From assembly GCF_041245805.1 (NCBI RefSeq), contig NZ_CP162490.1:1155001-1219000 (forward strand): 64,000 nt of DNA, written 5' to 3'. Within the stretch, counting starts at the first letter, position 1. Each line of letters starts with the position of its first letter. The DNA comes from Xanthomonas sp. DAR 34887 (GTDB lineage Bacteria > Pseudomonadota > Gammaproteobacteria > Xanthomonadales > Xanthomonadaceae). Of the stretch, positions 51,886 through 59,633 are shown one piece after another. A model generated the notes under the pieces. It saw only the letters and a list, made by a program, of their open reading frames with translations, ran no database searches and had not been told where the DNA came from. The translations under genes were made by a program, and so were the position numbers.

Positions 51886-52371
51886 CTATTTCTTCTTCTT
51901 CGGCCGGCCCCAGCTGCGGATATACGGCTGGCACTTGCTGCCGGCGAAATCGTAGCGGGTGATGATGCCTTCGGCATCGGCGACGAAGGTGATCTCGCAG
52001 TGGTGCTCGGCCGGCACGAAGGTGGTCTGGCTGCGCTGGTTCTGCTCGAAGATCGGCGTGGGCGCCACGCCGTTGCCGCCGGGGGCCATGCCGATCACCC
52101 CGCCCTGCTCGGTCCAGTAGTCGGTGCGGTAGTGCGCCTCGGTGCCGAAGTTGTAGGTGTAGGCGGTTTCGTGGGTCTCGGTGTTTTCCGAGGTGTACAG
52201 GCCGCGGTCCACCGGCCACTGCAGCATCAGCTCGGCGGCGTCGTGGCCGAGCCAGCTGCGGGCGATGTCTTCGGGGCTGCCGAACATGTCGGCCGAGGCC
52301 AGCGGCGCGCTCCCCAGCAGTGCCAGGGCGCACAGCGCGGGCAGGACACGGGGGCGACGGTAAGTGGGCAT
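51886..52371 (-). CDS. Exported protein of unknown function
   Basis: 161 residues with a signal peptide (about 1-27, LGSAPLASA). I do not recognise the family with certainty. The sequence has SPEDIARSWLGHDAAELMLQ, WPVDRGLYTSENTETHETAY and a Cys pair (HHCEITF; SKCQPYI) that may form a disulfide, and ends in a lysine cluster (RPKKKK). The HDAAELMLQWP and CEITFVADAEGIITRYDFAG blocks suggest a small periplasmic beta protein with similarity to short conserved proteobacterial exports. The start at 52371 is chosen because it precedes the signal; the frame upstream is low complexity. Same direction as the SlyB-like gene. Confidence 0.75.
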   Translation of the reverse strand: MPTYRRPRVLPALCALALLGSAPLASADMFGSPEDIARSWLGHDAAELMLQWPVDRGLYTSENTETHETAYTYNFGTEAHYRTDYWTEQGGVIGMAPGGNGVAPTPIFEQNQRSQTTFVPAEHHCEITFVADAEGIITRYDFAGSKCQPYIRSWGRPKKKK

Positions 52372-52613
52372 TACGGCACGTCCTTGCGGTGGGGCGGTGG
52401 CGCCGGATCCATTGGCTGCGCCTGGAATGCGCATCACGCTGGCGCGATTTTTAGCATGCCCGGCCGGTGCCGGCAAGCGGCGATGGCGGCGCCGCGCAGG
52501 CGTGGACATCGGCGCCGACGCATGCACTAATGCGCCGCTGGCCAGCGGATGTTCCCGCGCTGGCACGACAGACGTTGGACAGGGGGCACTCAATGGAAGC
52601 AAGGAGCGAGAAG

Positions 52614-53087
52614 ATGCAGATCAACCGTGTATGGACGGGAGCCCTGGTGCTGGCCGTGGCGATGGTGGCCGCGGTGCCGATGCAGGCGATGGCGAAGAAG
52701 CAGAGCGGCACGCCGAGCTGGATGAACGCCGATGGCGAGGTGACCGATTCCTCGAAGGTGGAAGCCGGTTACGGCGAGACCGTCAAGGGCGTCAACGATT
52801 ACGAAGGCGAGATCACCGGCAAGCCGGCACCGGACAGCAAGTTCACCCAGCTCAAGATCGGCATGCCGATGAAGCAGGTGACCGACCTGATCGGCGAACC
52901 CACCGACCAGGGGTCCTATGTCACCGGCAAGGCCTTCATCCCGTTCTTCTACGGCGGCGATCGCTACCGCTACGAACTGGCCTACAAGGGCCAGGGCCGC
53001 CTGGTGTTTGCCGGCAAGTCGATGGGCAGCGGCGGCAACCTGATCTGGATCATCCACAACGAGAACGACAGCGGCTACCGCGAGTAA
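52614..53087 (+). CDS. BamE-like (SmpA/OmlA fold) exported protein
   Basis: 157 residues. Signal peptide (about 1-27, MQAMAKKQ); no lipobox. The start at 52614 is supported by AAGGAG at 52601-52606, seven bases upstream; an ATG at 52593 lacks this. FTQLKIGMPMKQVTDLIGEP is the helix-turn of the BamE/SmpA fold (IGM...V..LIG.P), followed by YRYELAYKGQGRLVFAGKSM. It is not the true BamE lipoprotein of the Bam complex, which is smaller and lipidated; it is better called BamE-like. Monocistronic, with a terminator directly after. Confidence 0.8.
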   Translation: MQINRVWTGALVLAVAMVAAVPMQAMAKKQSGTPSWMNADGEVTDSSKVEAGYGETVKGVNDYEGEITGKPAPDSKFTQLKIGMPMKQVTDLIGEPTDQGSYVTGKAFIPFFYGGDRYRYELAYKGQGRLVFAGKSMGSGGNLIWIIHNENDSGYRE

Positions 53088-53102
53088 GCGGGCGCAGCAG
53101 CA

Positions 53103-53138
53103 CAGCCCGGGCCGCGGTGCGCGCCCGGGCTTTTTTTT
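53103..53138 (+). terminator. Intrinsic terminator after the BamE-like gene
   Basis: AGCCCGGGC (53103-53111) and GCCCGGGCT (53123-53131) form a GC stem with an 11-base loop and are followed by a run of eight T's. It lies 15 bases past the stop. The next 205 bases (to 53343) show no gene or site. Confidence 0.9.
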
Positions 53139-53343
53139 GCCTGCGAAAGCCGTTCGTCCTTGCCTTGAGGCATCCGTTGCGGGGGCGGCAGGTGGAAGCC
53201 GGGCGCCCGCGCTGGGGACGCGTGCGGCTGGCCCGCAGCGCCTTGCCGGATTCACCGGCCGATATCGCCCGGCCTTGGCGGCGCGCCCGTGTGCGATCGC
53301 CGGCGACAGGCCTGCGCGCCGCCGGCGCGTGGCACTCCCGCGC

Positions 53344-53943
53344 TCAGGTTCCGCTGCGCTCGCCTGCCACCGGGGTCGTATCCAGCGCCGCGAGCAGGTT
53401 GGCGCGGCATACCGCGAGGATCTCGTCCGCCAGCGGCGAATCGTCCGGACAGGCCCGCGACATGACGATCGCGCCGAGCGCGTGCGCCAGCATGTCCAGG
53501 CGCCTGGCGCGCGCATCGGCGGGGCTGGCGCCGGTCGCTGCGGCGTCCTCGCGCTCCAGGGCCGCCAGTGTGGCCTCGACGCCGTCCGCGAACGCGGACC
53601 GGACCATCTCCGGCTCGCGCGCGGCGTCGCCGCCCAGCGCGGCCATGGTGCAGCCCGCCGCGCGGGCATCGCGGTGCGCGCGCGAGACGTAGCGGCGGAC
53701 GAATTCCCGCGGCTCGACCCCCTCCACCAAGGCCACCGTCTGCGCGATCCCGCACGCCGTCGCCTCCGCCATCAGGTCGGCCTTGGACGGGAAGTGCTTG
53801 TAGAAGCCGCCGTGGGTGAAGCCGGCCGCGGCCATCAGATCGGCCACGCCGATGCCTTCGTAGCCGCGTTCGCGAAACAGCGCGGACGCGGTTTCGACGA
53901 TGTGCGCCCGGTTCGCCTGCGCCTGCGCCTTGCTGACCTTCAT
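53344..53943 (-). CDS. TetR-family regulator of the divergent redox cluster
   Basis: 199 residues. N-terminal HTH: AHIVETASALFRERGYEGIG and VADLMAAAGFTHGGFYKHFP, the TetR recognition helix with its YKHF signature. The C-terminal ligand domain has RAAGCTMAALGGDAAREPEM and is typical of the subgroup regulating NemA-like reductases (Cys in GCTMAALG). The start at 53943 gives MKVSKAQAQANRAHIV. Divergent from the old-yellow-enzyme gene, with a 172-base control region containing a repeated 12-base motif. Likely represses itself and the five genes to the right. Confidence 0.9.
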   Translation of the reverse strand: MKVSKAQAQANRAHIVETASALFRERGYEGIGVADLMAAAGFTHGGFYKHFPSKADLMAEATACGIAQTVALVEGVEPREFVRRYVSRAHRDARAAGCTMAALGGDAAREPEMVRSAFADGVEATLAALEREDAAATGASPADARARRLDMLAHALGAIVMSRACPDDSPLADEILAVCRANLLAALDTTPVAGERSGT

Positions 53944-53992
53944 TGCGGATGCCTCCAACGGCGCCATTCCAGGCCTAAGGATACATTGATGT

Positions 53993-54037
53993 TGGTCGTC
54001 ATCAAAACGTTGACAAGTAAGATTATGGTCGTCATCA
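53993..54037. promoter_or_regulatory. Direct repeats and -35 box in the TetR/OYE spacer
   Basis: TGGTCGTCATCA occurs at 53993-54004 and again at 54026-54037, start to start 33 bases (about three helical turns). A TTGACA lies between them at 54010-54015, facing the reductase gene; no strong -10 follows. The repeats are candidate binding sites for the TetR protein, although TetR operators are usually palindromic. Confidence 0.5.
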
Positions 54038-54115
54038 TTATGGAACTTGCTTCGAACCGCCTGCTCGCCTGTCGCGCCGCCGGCGCGCCTCCCTCCATCG
54101 AGAACGTTCTCCGCC

Positions 54116-55210
54116 ATGTCCGACTCCGCACTGTTCACGCCGTATCCGCTGGGCCCGCTGACGCTGGCCAACCGCATCGTCATGGCGCCGCTGACCCGCA
54201 ACCGCGCGGGCAAGGGCCTGGTGCCCGGCGAACTGGCCGCTACCTACTACGCGCAGCGCGCATCCGCTGGCCTGCTGATCACCGAGGCGACGCAGATCTC
54301 GGCGGACGCGCAGGGCTACCAGGACACGCCGGGCATCTACACGCCGGCGCAGATCACGGGCTGGCGCGCGGTCGCCGAGGCGGTGCATGCCAGGGGCGGG
54401 CGCATCTTCATGCAGCTCTGGCATGTCGGCCGTGTCTCGCACGTGGACCTACGCCCTGGCGGGACCCCTCCGGTGGCGCCTTCGGCGATTCCCGCGGCCA
54501 CCAAGACCTTCGTCAACAACGGCTTTGCCGATGTCTCCGCGCCGCGCGCGCTGGCGCGCGAGGAGCTGCCGCGCATCGTGGACGACTTCCGCCAGGCCGC
54601 GGTCAACGCCATCGCCGCCGGCTTCGACGGCGTGGAGCTGCACGGCGCCAACGGCTACCTGCTGGAGCAGTTCATCAAGGACGGCGCGAACCAGCGCAGC
54701 GACGCCTATGGCGGTTCCATCGAGAACCGCGCGCGGCTGCTGCTCGACGTCGCCGCGGCGGTGGCGCAGGCGATCGGCGCCGAACGCACCGGCGTGCGCA
54801 TCTCGCCGGTGTCGCCGGCCAACGGCATCTCCTGCAGCGATCCGCAGCCGCAATACGACTACATCGCCGAGCGGCTCAGCGCGCTGGGCGTCGTCTACCT
54901 GCATGTCGTGGAGGGCGCCACCGGCGGGCCGCGCGACGTGGCGCCGTTCGACTACGCGGCGCTGCGCCGCCGCTTCAAGCAGACCTATCTCGCCAACAAC
55001 GGCTACGACCAGGCGCTGGCCAGTGCCAGTCTCGTCGCCGGCCGCGCGGACCTGTTCGCCTTCGGCCGCGCGTTCATCGGCAATCCCGATCTGGTCGATC
55101 GGCTCAAGGCCGGCGCGCCGCTGGCCGCGCTCGATCCGGCCACGCTCTACGGCGGCGGCGCCAAGGGCTATACCGATTACCCGACGCTGGCCGAGAGCGC
55201 CAGCGGCTGA
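54116..55210 (+). CDS. Old yellow enzyme family alkene reductase (NemA-like)
   Basis: 364-residue FMN-dependent ene-reductase. LFTPYPLGPLTLANRIVMAP and LTRNRAGKGLVP open the barrel; GIYTPAQITGWRAVAEAVHA and FMQLWHVGRVSH bind FMN. DGVELHGANGYLLEQFIKDG has the substrate-binding His/Asn pair and QRSDAYGGSIENRARLLLDV is the family hallmark. FAFGRAFIGNPDLVDRL completes the phosphate site. It reduces activated C=C bonds or nitro groups in electrophiles. The ATG at 54116 starts MSDSALFTPYPL, as in NemA. First gene of the rightward cluster. Confidence 0.95.
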   Translation: MSDSALFTPYPLGPLTLANRIVMAPLTRNRAGKGLVPGELAATYYAQRASAGLLITEATQISADAQGYQDTPGIYTPAQITGWRAVAEAVHARGGRIFMQLWHVGRVSHVDLRPGGTPPVAPSAIPAATKTFVNNGFADVSAPRALAREELPRIVDDFRQAAVNAIAAGFDGVELHGANGYLLEQFIKDGANQRSDAYGGSIENRARLLLDVAAAVAQAIGAERTGVRISPVSPANGISCSDPQPQYDYIAERLSALGVVYLHVVEGATGGPRDVAPFDYAALRRRFKQTYLANNGYDQALASASLVAGRADLFAFGRAFIGNPDLVDRLKAGAPLAALDPATLYGGGAKGYTDYPTLAESASG

Positions 55211-55278
55211 CACTGCCCCGCATCACCGGCCGCGTCCTGGCGGCCGCACCTTCCCTTTGATCCGAAGAGACCACTCGC

Positions 55279-56067
55279 ATGAGCAGCAACTCCACCGTCC
55301 TCATCACCGGCGCCTCCAGCGGCATCGGCGCCATCTACGCGCAACGCTTCGCCCAGCGCGGCCATGACCTGGTCCTGGTCGCGCGCGACAAATCCCGCCT
55401 GGATGCGCTCGCCGCGCGCCTGCGCGAGGAACACAAGGTCGCAGTCGACGTGCTGCAGGCCGACCTGACCGCACAGGCCGACCTGGCCACGGTCGAAGCG
55501 CGCCTGCGCGACGACGCGCGCATCGGCATCCTGATCAACAACGCCGGCATGGCCCAGTCGGGCGGCTTCGCCGAGCAGACGGCGCAGGACGTCGAACGCC
55601 TGGTGGCGCTCAACACCACCGCGCTGACGCGGCTTGCGGTGGCGATCGCGCCACGGCTGGCGCAGTCCGGCAGCGGCGCGATCGTCAACATCGGCTCGGT
55701 GGTCGGTCTGGCGCCGGAATTCGGCATGACCGTGTACGGCGCGACCAAGGCCTTCGTGCTGTTCCTGTCGCAGGGCATGCACGTGGAACTGGCGCCCAAG
55801 GGCGTGTACGTGCAGGCGGTACTTCCGGCGGCCACGCGCACCGAGATCTGGGAGCGCGCGGGCATCGACGTCGATACGCTGCCCGAGGTGATGGACGTGG
55901 AAGAGCTGGTCGATGCGGCGCTGATCGGCTTCGACCGCCGCGAACTGGTGACGATCCCGCCGCTGCACGATGCCGATCGCTGGGACGCGCTGGACGGCGC
56001 CCGACAGGCGCTGCTGGGCAGCATCCGGCAGGCCAATGCCGCGGAACGCTATCGGCCGGCGGCCTGA
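55279..56067 (+). CDS. Short-chain dehydrogenase/reductase
   Basis: 262-residue NAD(P)-dependent SDR. TGASSGIGAIYAQRFAQRGH is the cofactor loop, NNAGMAQSGGF the NNAG motif, Ser in VNIGSVVGLAP, and YGATKAFVLFLSQGM the YxxxK catalytic pair. Substrate unknown; the C-terminus (LDGARQALLGSIRQANAAER) is helical and typical. It begins 68 bases after the old yellow enzyme gene and is followed by a second SDR, suggesting an operon that handles reactive carbonyl or quinone compounds. Confidence 0.92.
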   Translation: MSSNSTVLITGASSGIGAIYAQRFAQRGHDLVLVARDKSRLDALAARLREEHKVAVDVLQADLTAQADLATVEARLRDDARIGILINNAGMAQSGGFAEQTAQDVERLVALNTTALTRLAVAIAPRLAQSGSGAIVNIGSVVGLAPEFGMTVYGATKAFVLFLSQGMHVELAPKGVYVQAVLPAATRTEIWERAGIDVDTLPEVMDVEELVDAALIGFDRRELVTIPPLHDADRWDALDGARQALLGSIRQANAAERYRPAA

Positions 56068-56107
56068 CGCCCGCAGCAACGCGCCTGGCGCGATCGGGAC
56101 GATCCAC

Positions 56108-56893
56108 ATGCAAACACAACGCGATGGTTGGGTGCTGATCACCGGCGCCTCGAGCGGATTCGGCGAGGAGTTCGCCAGGCAGTACGCGGCGCGCGGCCAC
56201 CGGTTGATCCTGGTCGCGCGGCGCCTGGACCGGCTGGATGCGCTGGCGCAGGCGTTGCGGCAGCGGCACGGCGTCGAGGTCCTCGTCGAGCAGGTGGATC
56301 TGTCGCAGATCGCGGCCGTGCGCCTGCTCCACGCCGGCTTGCAGGCGCGCGGCATCGAGGTCGAGGTGCTGATCAACAATGCGGGGCACGGACTGCAGGG
56401 GCCGTTCCTGGATGGCGACCTCGAGCCGGCGTTGTCGATGATCCAGCTGGACATCGCCAGCCTGACCGCGATGACCCACCTGTTCGGCCAGGACATGCGC
56501 CGGCGCGGGCGCGGCAGGATCCTGCAGGTGGCCAGCCTGCTGGCCTACCAGGGCGTGGAAAACTTCGCGGTGTATGCGGCCGCGAAGGCCTACGTGCTGC
56601 GCTTGGGCGAGGCGCTGCATCGCGAGTTCGCGCGCGACGGCGTCACCGTCACCACGCTGTGCCCTGGGCTGACCGACACCGGGTTCGCGCGCGTCGCCCA
56701 GCAACGGATCACGTCGCAGTTGAAGGCGTTGATGATGCAGACCCCGCCGGTGGTGCGCGCCGGCATGCGCGCGCTGGATGCCGGCCGCATCAGCGTGGTG
56801 CCAGGCCTGATCAACAGGTTGAACGCGGTCTTCATGTGGGCGACGCCGCGCTGGATCCACCAGGCCGTGCTGTCGCGCATCCTCAACCGGTGA
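56108..56893 (+). CDS. Short-chain dehydrogenase/reductase
   Basis: 261-residue SDR. TGASSGFGEEFARQYAARGH (cofactor loop), NNAGHGLQGPF (NNAG), Ser in LQVASLLAYQG and YAAAKAYVLRLGEALH (YxxxK) are present. The C-terminal part is hydrophobic (ISVVPGLINRLNAVFMWATP), as in the membrane-associated SDRs related to YqjQ/DltE. It belongs to a different branch from the preceding SDR despite similar length. 40 bases separate the two genes, and the membrane protein that follows starts six bases after this stop. Confidence 0.92.
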   Translation: MQTQRDGWVLITGASSGFGEEFARQYAARGHRLILVARRLDRLDALAQALRQRHGVEVLVEQVDLSQIAAVRLLHAGLQARGIEVEVLINNAGHGLQGPFLDGDLEPALSMIQLDIASLTAMTHLFGQDMRRRGRGRILQVASLLAYQGVENFAVYAAAKAYVLRLGEALHREFARDGVTVTTLCPGLTDTGFARVAQQRITSQLKALMMQTPPVVRAGMRALDAGRISVVPGLINRLNAVFMWATPRWIHQAVLSRILNR

Positions 56894-56898
56894 CCGCC

Positions 56899-57273
56899 AT
56901 GCGCCCGAGTTTCCGTTCGCTGTCGGTCGTGGTCTCGCTGCTGTTCCTGGTGATCGCCTGCACCTGGATGTTCGTGCCCGGCGCGATGCTGGCGAACTGG
57001 GGCATCGGCACCTCGCCAGCGGCCGAGCTGATGGCGCGGCGCGGGGCGGCGCTGTATGCGGGCCTGAGCGTAATGTTCTTCATGGCGCGCGGCGCGGCCC
57101 CGACGCCGGCGCGTTCGGCGCTGGTGGCGGGCTTCGTCACCGCCTGTGCCTTGCTGGCGGCGCTGGGCATCGGCGAACTGGCCAGCGGCCACGCGGGCCG
57201 CGGGATCCTGGTCGCGGTCGTGCTCGAAAGCGTGTTCGTCCTCGCGTTCCTTTTCGTCAGGGAAAAATCATGA
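56899..57273 (+). CDS. Small four-helix membrane protein
   Basis: 124 residues with four predicted helices: LSVVVSLLFLVIACTWMFVP (about 7-26), GAALYAGLSVMFFMARG (about 47-65), ALVAGFVTACALLAALGIGE (about 74-93) and ILVAVVLESVFVLAFLFV (about 103-120). I do not recognise the family with confidence; the layout resembles small DUF4345-type proteins. A GTG at 56890 overlapping the SDR stop is an alternative start. The stop overlaps the next gene by four bases (ATGA). It may anchor the surrounding soluble reductases at the membrane. Confidence 0.75.
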   Translation: MRPSFRSLSVVVSLLFLVIACTWMFVPGAMLANWGIGTSPAAELMARRGAALYAGLSVMFFMARGAAPTPARSALVAGFVTACALLAALGIGELASGHAGRGILVAVVLESVFVLAFLFVREKS

Positions 57274-58277
57274 AAGCGTTCTTCATCGAAGGCTATGGCC
57301 ACAAGCATCCAGGCCGGATCGGCGCGCTGCCCGAGCCGGAGGTGGGCGAGGACGAGGTGCTGGTCGAGGTGCATGCCGCCAGCGTCAACGTGCTCGATGC
57401 GAAAATCCGCAAGGGCGAGTTCAAGCTGATCCTGCCGTACCGCTTTCCGCTGGTGCTGGGCAACGACCTGGCCGGCGTGGTGCTGCGGGTCGGGACCGGC
57501 GTGCGCGGCTTCAAGCCGGGCGACACGGTGTATGCGCGTCCCGACCACACGCGCATCGGCAGCTTCGCCGAACGCATCGCGGTCAAGGAAAGTGCGCTGG
57601 CATTGAAGCCGGCCAGGTTGAGCATGGAAGAAGCCGCCGCGGTGCCGCTGGTCGCGCTGACCGCGTGGCAGGCCCTGGTCACGACGGCGCGGCTGCAGAA
57701 GGGACAGAAGGTGCTGATCCATGCCGGCTCCGGCGGCGTCGGCAGCATCGCCATGCAGCTCGCCAAGCACCTCGGCGCCTACGTCGCGACCACCACCGGT
57801 ACCGGCAATGTCGGCTGGGTCAAGGCGCTGGGCGCCGACCTGGTCATCGACTACCGGACGCAGGACTTCGCGACCGCCTTGCGCGACTACGACGTGGTCC
57901 TCAACAGCCTGGGCAGCGACGTGCTGGAGAAATCCCTGCGCGTGCTCAAGCCCGGCGGCAAGCTCATTTCCATCTCCGGCCCGCCGGACCCGGACTTCGC
58001 CGTGCGACAAGGCCTGGCATGGCCGCTGCGGCAGGCGATCCGCCTGCTGAGCGGCGGCATCCGCAGGAAGGCCAGGCGGCACGGCGTCGACTACGCGTTC
58101 CTGTTCATGACCGCCAACGGCGAACAGTTGCGTGAGATCGGTGCGCTGATCGAGGCCGGCGTCATCACGCCGGTGTTGGATCGGGTGTTCCCGCTGGAGC
58201 AGGCGGCGCAGGCCCTGGCCTACGTCGAGAGCGGACGCGCCAAGGGCAAGGTGGTGATCCAGGTCGGTCAGCGCTGA
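57270..58277 (+). CDS. Zinc-independent MDR-family NADP(H) oxidoreductase
   Basis: 335-residue medium-chain reductase of the quinone oxidoreductase type. LVEVHAASVNVLDAKIRKGE and PLVLGNDLAGVVLRVGTGVR are the N-terminal catalytic domain; HAGSGGVGSIAMQLAKHLGA is the dinucleotide-binding loop. Structural-zinc cysteines are lacking, as in quinone reductases. Its C-terminal half has an inserted hydrophobic/basic segment (LLSGGIRRKARRHGVDYAFL). Last gene of the TetR-flanked cluster, overlapping the membrane-protein gene by four bases. Confidence 0.92.
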   Translation: MKAFFIEGYGHKHPGRIGALPEPEVGEDEVLVEVHAASVNVLDAKIRKGEFKLILPYRFPLVLGNDLAGVVLRVGTGVRGFKPGDTVYARPDHTRIGSFAERIAVKESALALKPARLSMEEAAAVPLVALTAWQALVTTARLQKGQKVLIHAGSGGVGSIAMQLAKHLGAYVATTTGTGNVGWVKALGADLVIDYRTQDFATALRDYDVVLNSLGSDVLEKSLRVLKPGGKLISISGPPDPDFAVRQGLAWPLRQAIRLLSGGIRRKARRHGVDYAFLFMTANGEQLREIGALIEAGVITPVLDRVFPLEQAAQALAYVESGRAKGKVVIQVGQR

Positions 58278-58305
58278 GCGTTGGCCGACCCGCGCGCGCG
58301 GCGCG

Positions 58306-59382
58306 CTACAGCGCCTGCAGAATCAGCGAATGCCAGCCGGTGCGATAGGTTTCGTAGCCGGGCGAGGCCGCATGCGCGATGCAATGCGGACGCCCGTCGA
58401 GATCGCTCAGCACGGCGCCGCGCGGTTGCTTGAACAGCGCGTCGCGGCCCTGGAATTCGATCCGGTCCTGCAGCATGCGCCCGGCCGAATCGGCCAGGAC
58501 CTGGCCGCGCTGGTCGACGATGCAGACCCGGCTGCGGCCCCATTCCTGCTCCGACAGCGGCGTGCGCTGCACCACCGTCTGCGCCAACGCGTCCCAGCGG
58601 AACACGATGCCGAGCACGCCCAGCACGCGGCCGTCGACGCGGCCGCCGTCGCGCACCGTGCACGAATACACCAGCACGCGTTCGCCATCGGCCAGCGTGC
58701 TGGCATGCACGTCCTGGAAGCCGAATTCCTCGCCGCTGCGGGTGCGCGTGGCGTCTTCGAACCAGGCCTGCCCGGAGACGTCGCTGCCGGCCGAGGCGTA
58801 CTGCTGCGGCCGGCCATTGGTGAGGATGCGGCCGTCGGTGCCGGCCAGCACCAGGTCGAAGTAGACGGTGTACGAATCCAGGATCTGGCCCATGCGCCGC
58901 GACGCGTAGGCGAGTTCGTCGTCGCCGCGGCCGGGGCGCGCGGCGGCGACGATGGCCGCGTCGGTCGCCCACCAGCGCACGTCGCAACTGCGTTCGTAGA
59001 GGTTGCGGTCGATCAGGTCGATGTTGCTCAGCGCCAGTTCGCTCAGGCGCGTGCGGCGCACGTCGTCTTCCAGCCGCTGCAGGGTGTGGCGCATGTCGGC
59101 GCTGGTGCTGGCGGCGACCTTGTCCAAGTCCTGGGTGGCATCGGCGACGCGCCGCGACAGCACGTCCATTTCCTGCGCGATGACGCTGAAGCCGCGCCCG
59201 GCCTGGCCGATCCGCGCCGATTCGATGCGGGCATTCATCGAGATCACGTGGGTGGTGCGGTTGATCTCGTCGATGCGCTGCAACGACCGCCGCAGCTGTC
59301 CGAGCAGTTGATCGGACAGGCCGACCACGGAGCGGATGTGGTCGTCGATTCCCGCTTCGGTGGGCTTGGCTGGCAGGTTCAT
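58306..59382 (-). CDS. Soluble chemoreceptor-like protein with a C-terminal Cache-type sensor
   Basis: 358 residues. The first 115 form a methyl-accepting chemotaxis-type signalling hairpin: INRTTHVISMNARIESARIG (the tip-like NARIEAARAG equivalent) and GRGFSVIAQEMDVLSRRVAD. The remaining 240 resemble a PDC/Cache domain (YFDLVLAGTDGRILTNGRPQ; VSGQAWFEDATRTRSGEEFG; VLGVLGIVFRWDALA). No membrane helix or signal peptide is seen, so the sensor would be cytoplasmic, with the usual order of sensor and signalling parts reversed. The start at 59382 (MNLPAKPTEAG) is clean. Same strand as nothing nearby; monocistronic. It may modulate a chemosensory pathway encoded elsewhere. Confidence 0.82.
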   Translation of the reverse strand: MNLPAKPTEAGIDDHIRSVVGLSDQLLGQLRRSLQRIDEINRTTHVISMNARIESARIGQAGRGFSVIAQEMDVLSRRVADATQDLDKVAASTSADMRHTLQRLEDDVRRTRLSELALSNIDLIDRNLYERSCDVRWWATDAAIVAAARPGRGDDELAYASRRMGQILDSYTVYFDLVLAGTDGRILTNGRPQQYASAGSDVSGQAWFEDATRTRSGEEFGFQDVHASTLADGERVLVYSCTVRDGGRVDGRVLGVLGIVFRWDALAQTVVQRTPLSEQEWGRSRVCIVDQRGQVLADSAGRMLQDRIEFQGRDALFKQPRGAVLSDLDGRPHCIAHAASPGYETYRTGWHSLILQAL

Positions 59383-59633
59383 GGGTGCCGTCGGTGGGAG
59401 GGGAGGGAACAGCGGACGCAACGTGGGATAAGGGAGGTAGCGGCCGCAAATGCACCGGCTTTAGCGCCGATCGCGCCGGCTTCCATTGCCCGAATGCCTT
59501 GCCGCGCCTGGGTTGCGCCACCGTCGGCACGATGGCGGCGAGGCCGAACTCGTCTACCATCTGCCCCAGGACCGGCGCCGCCGGATCATTGGTACGCCGC
59601 CCAGCGCCGTGCCGGCTTGGGCATGGAGTGCGG

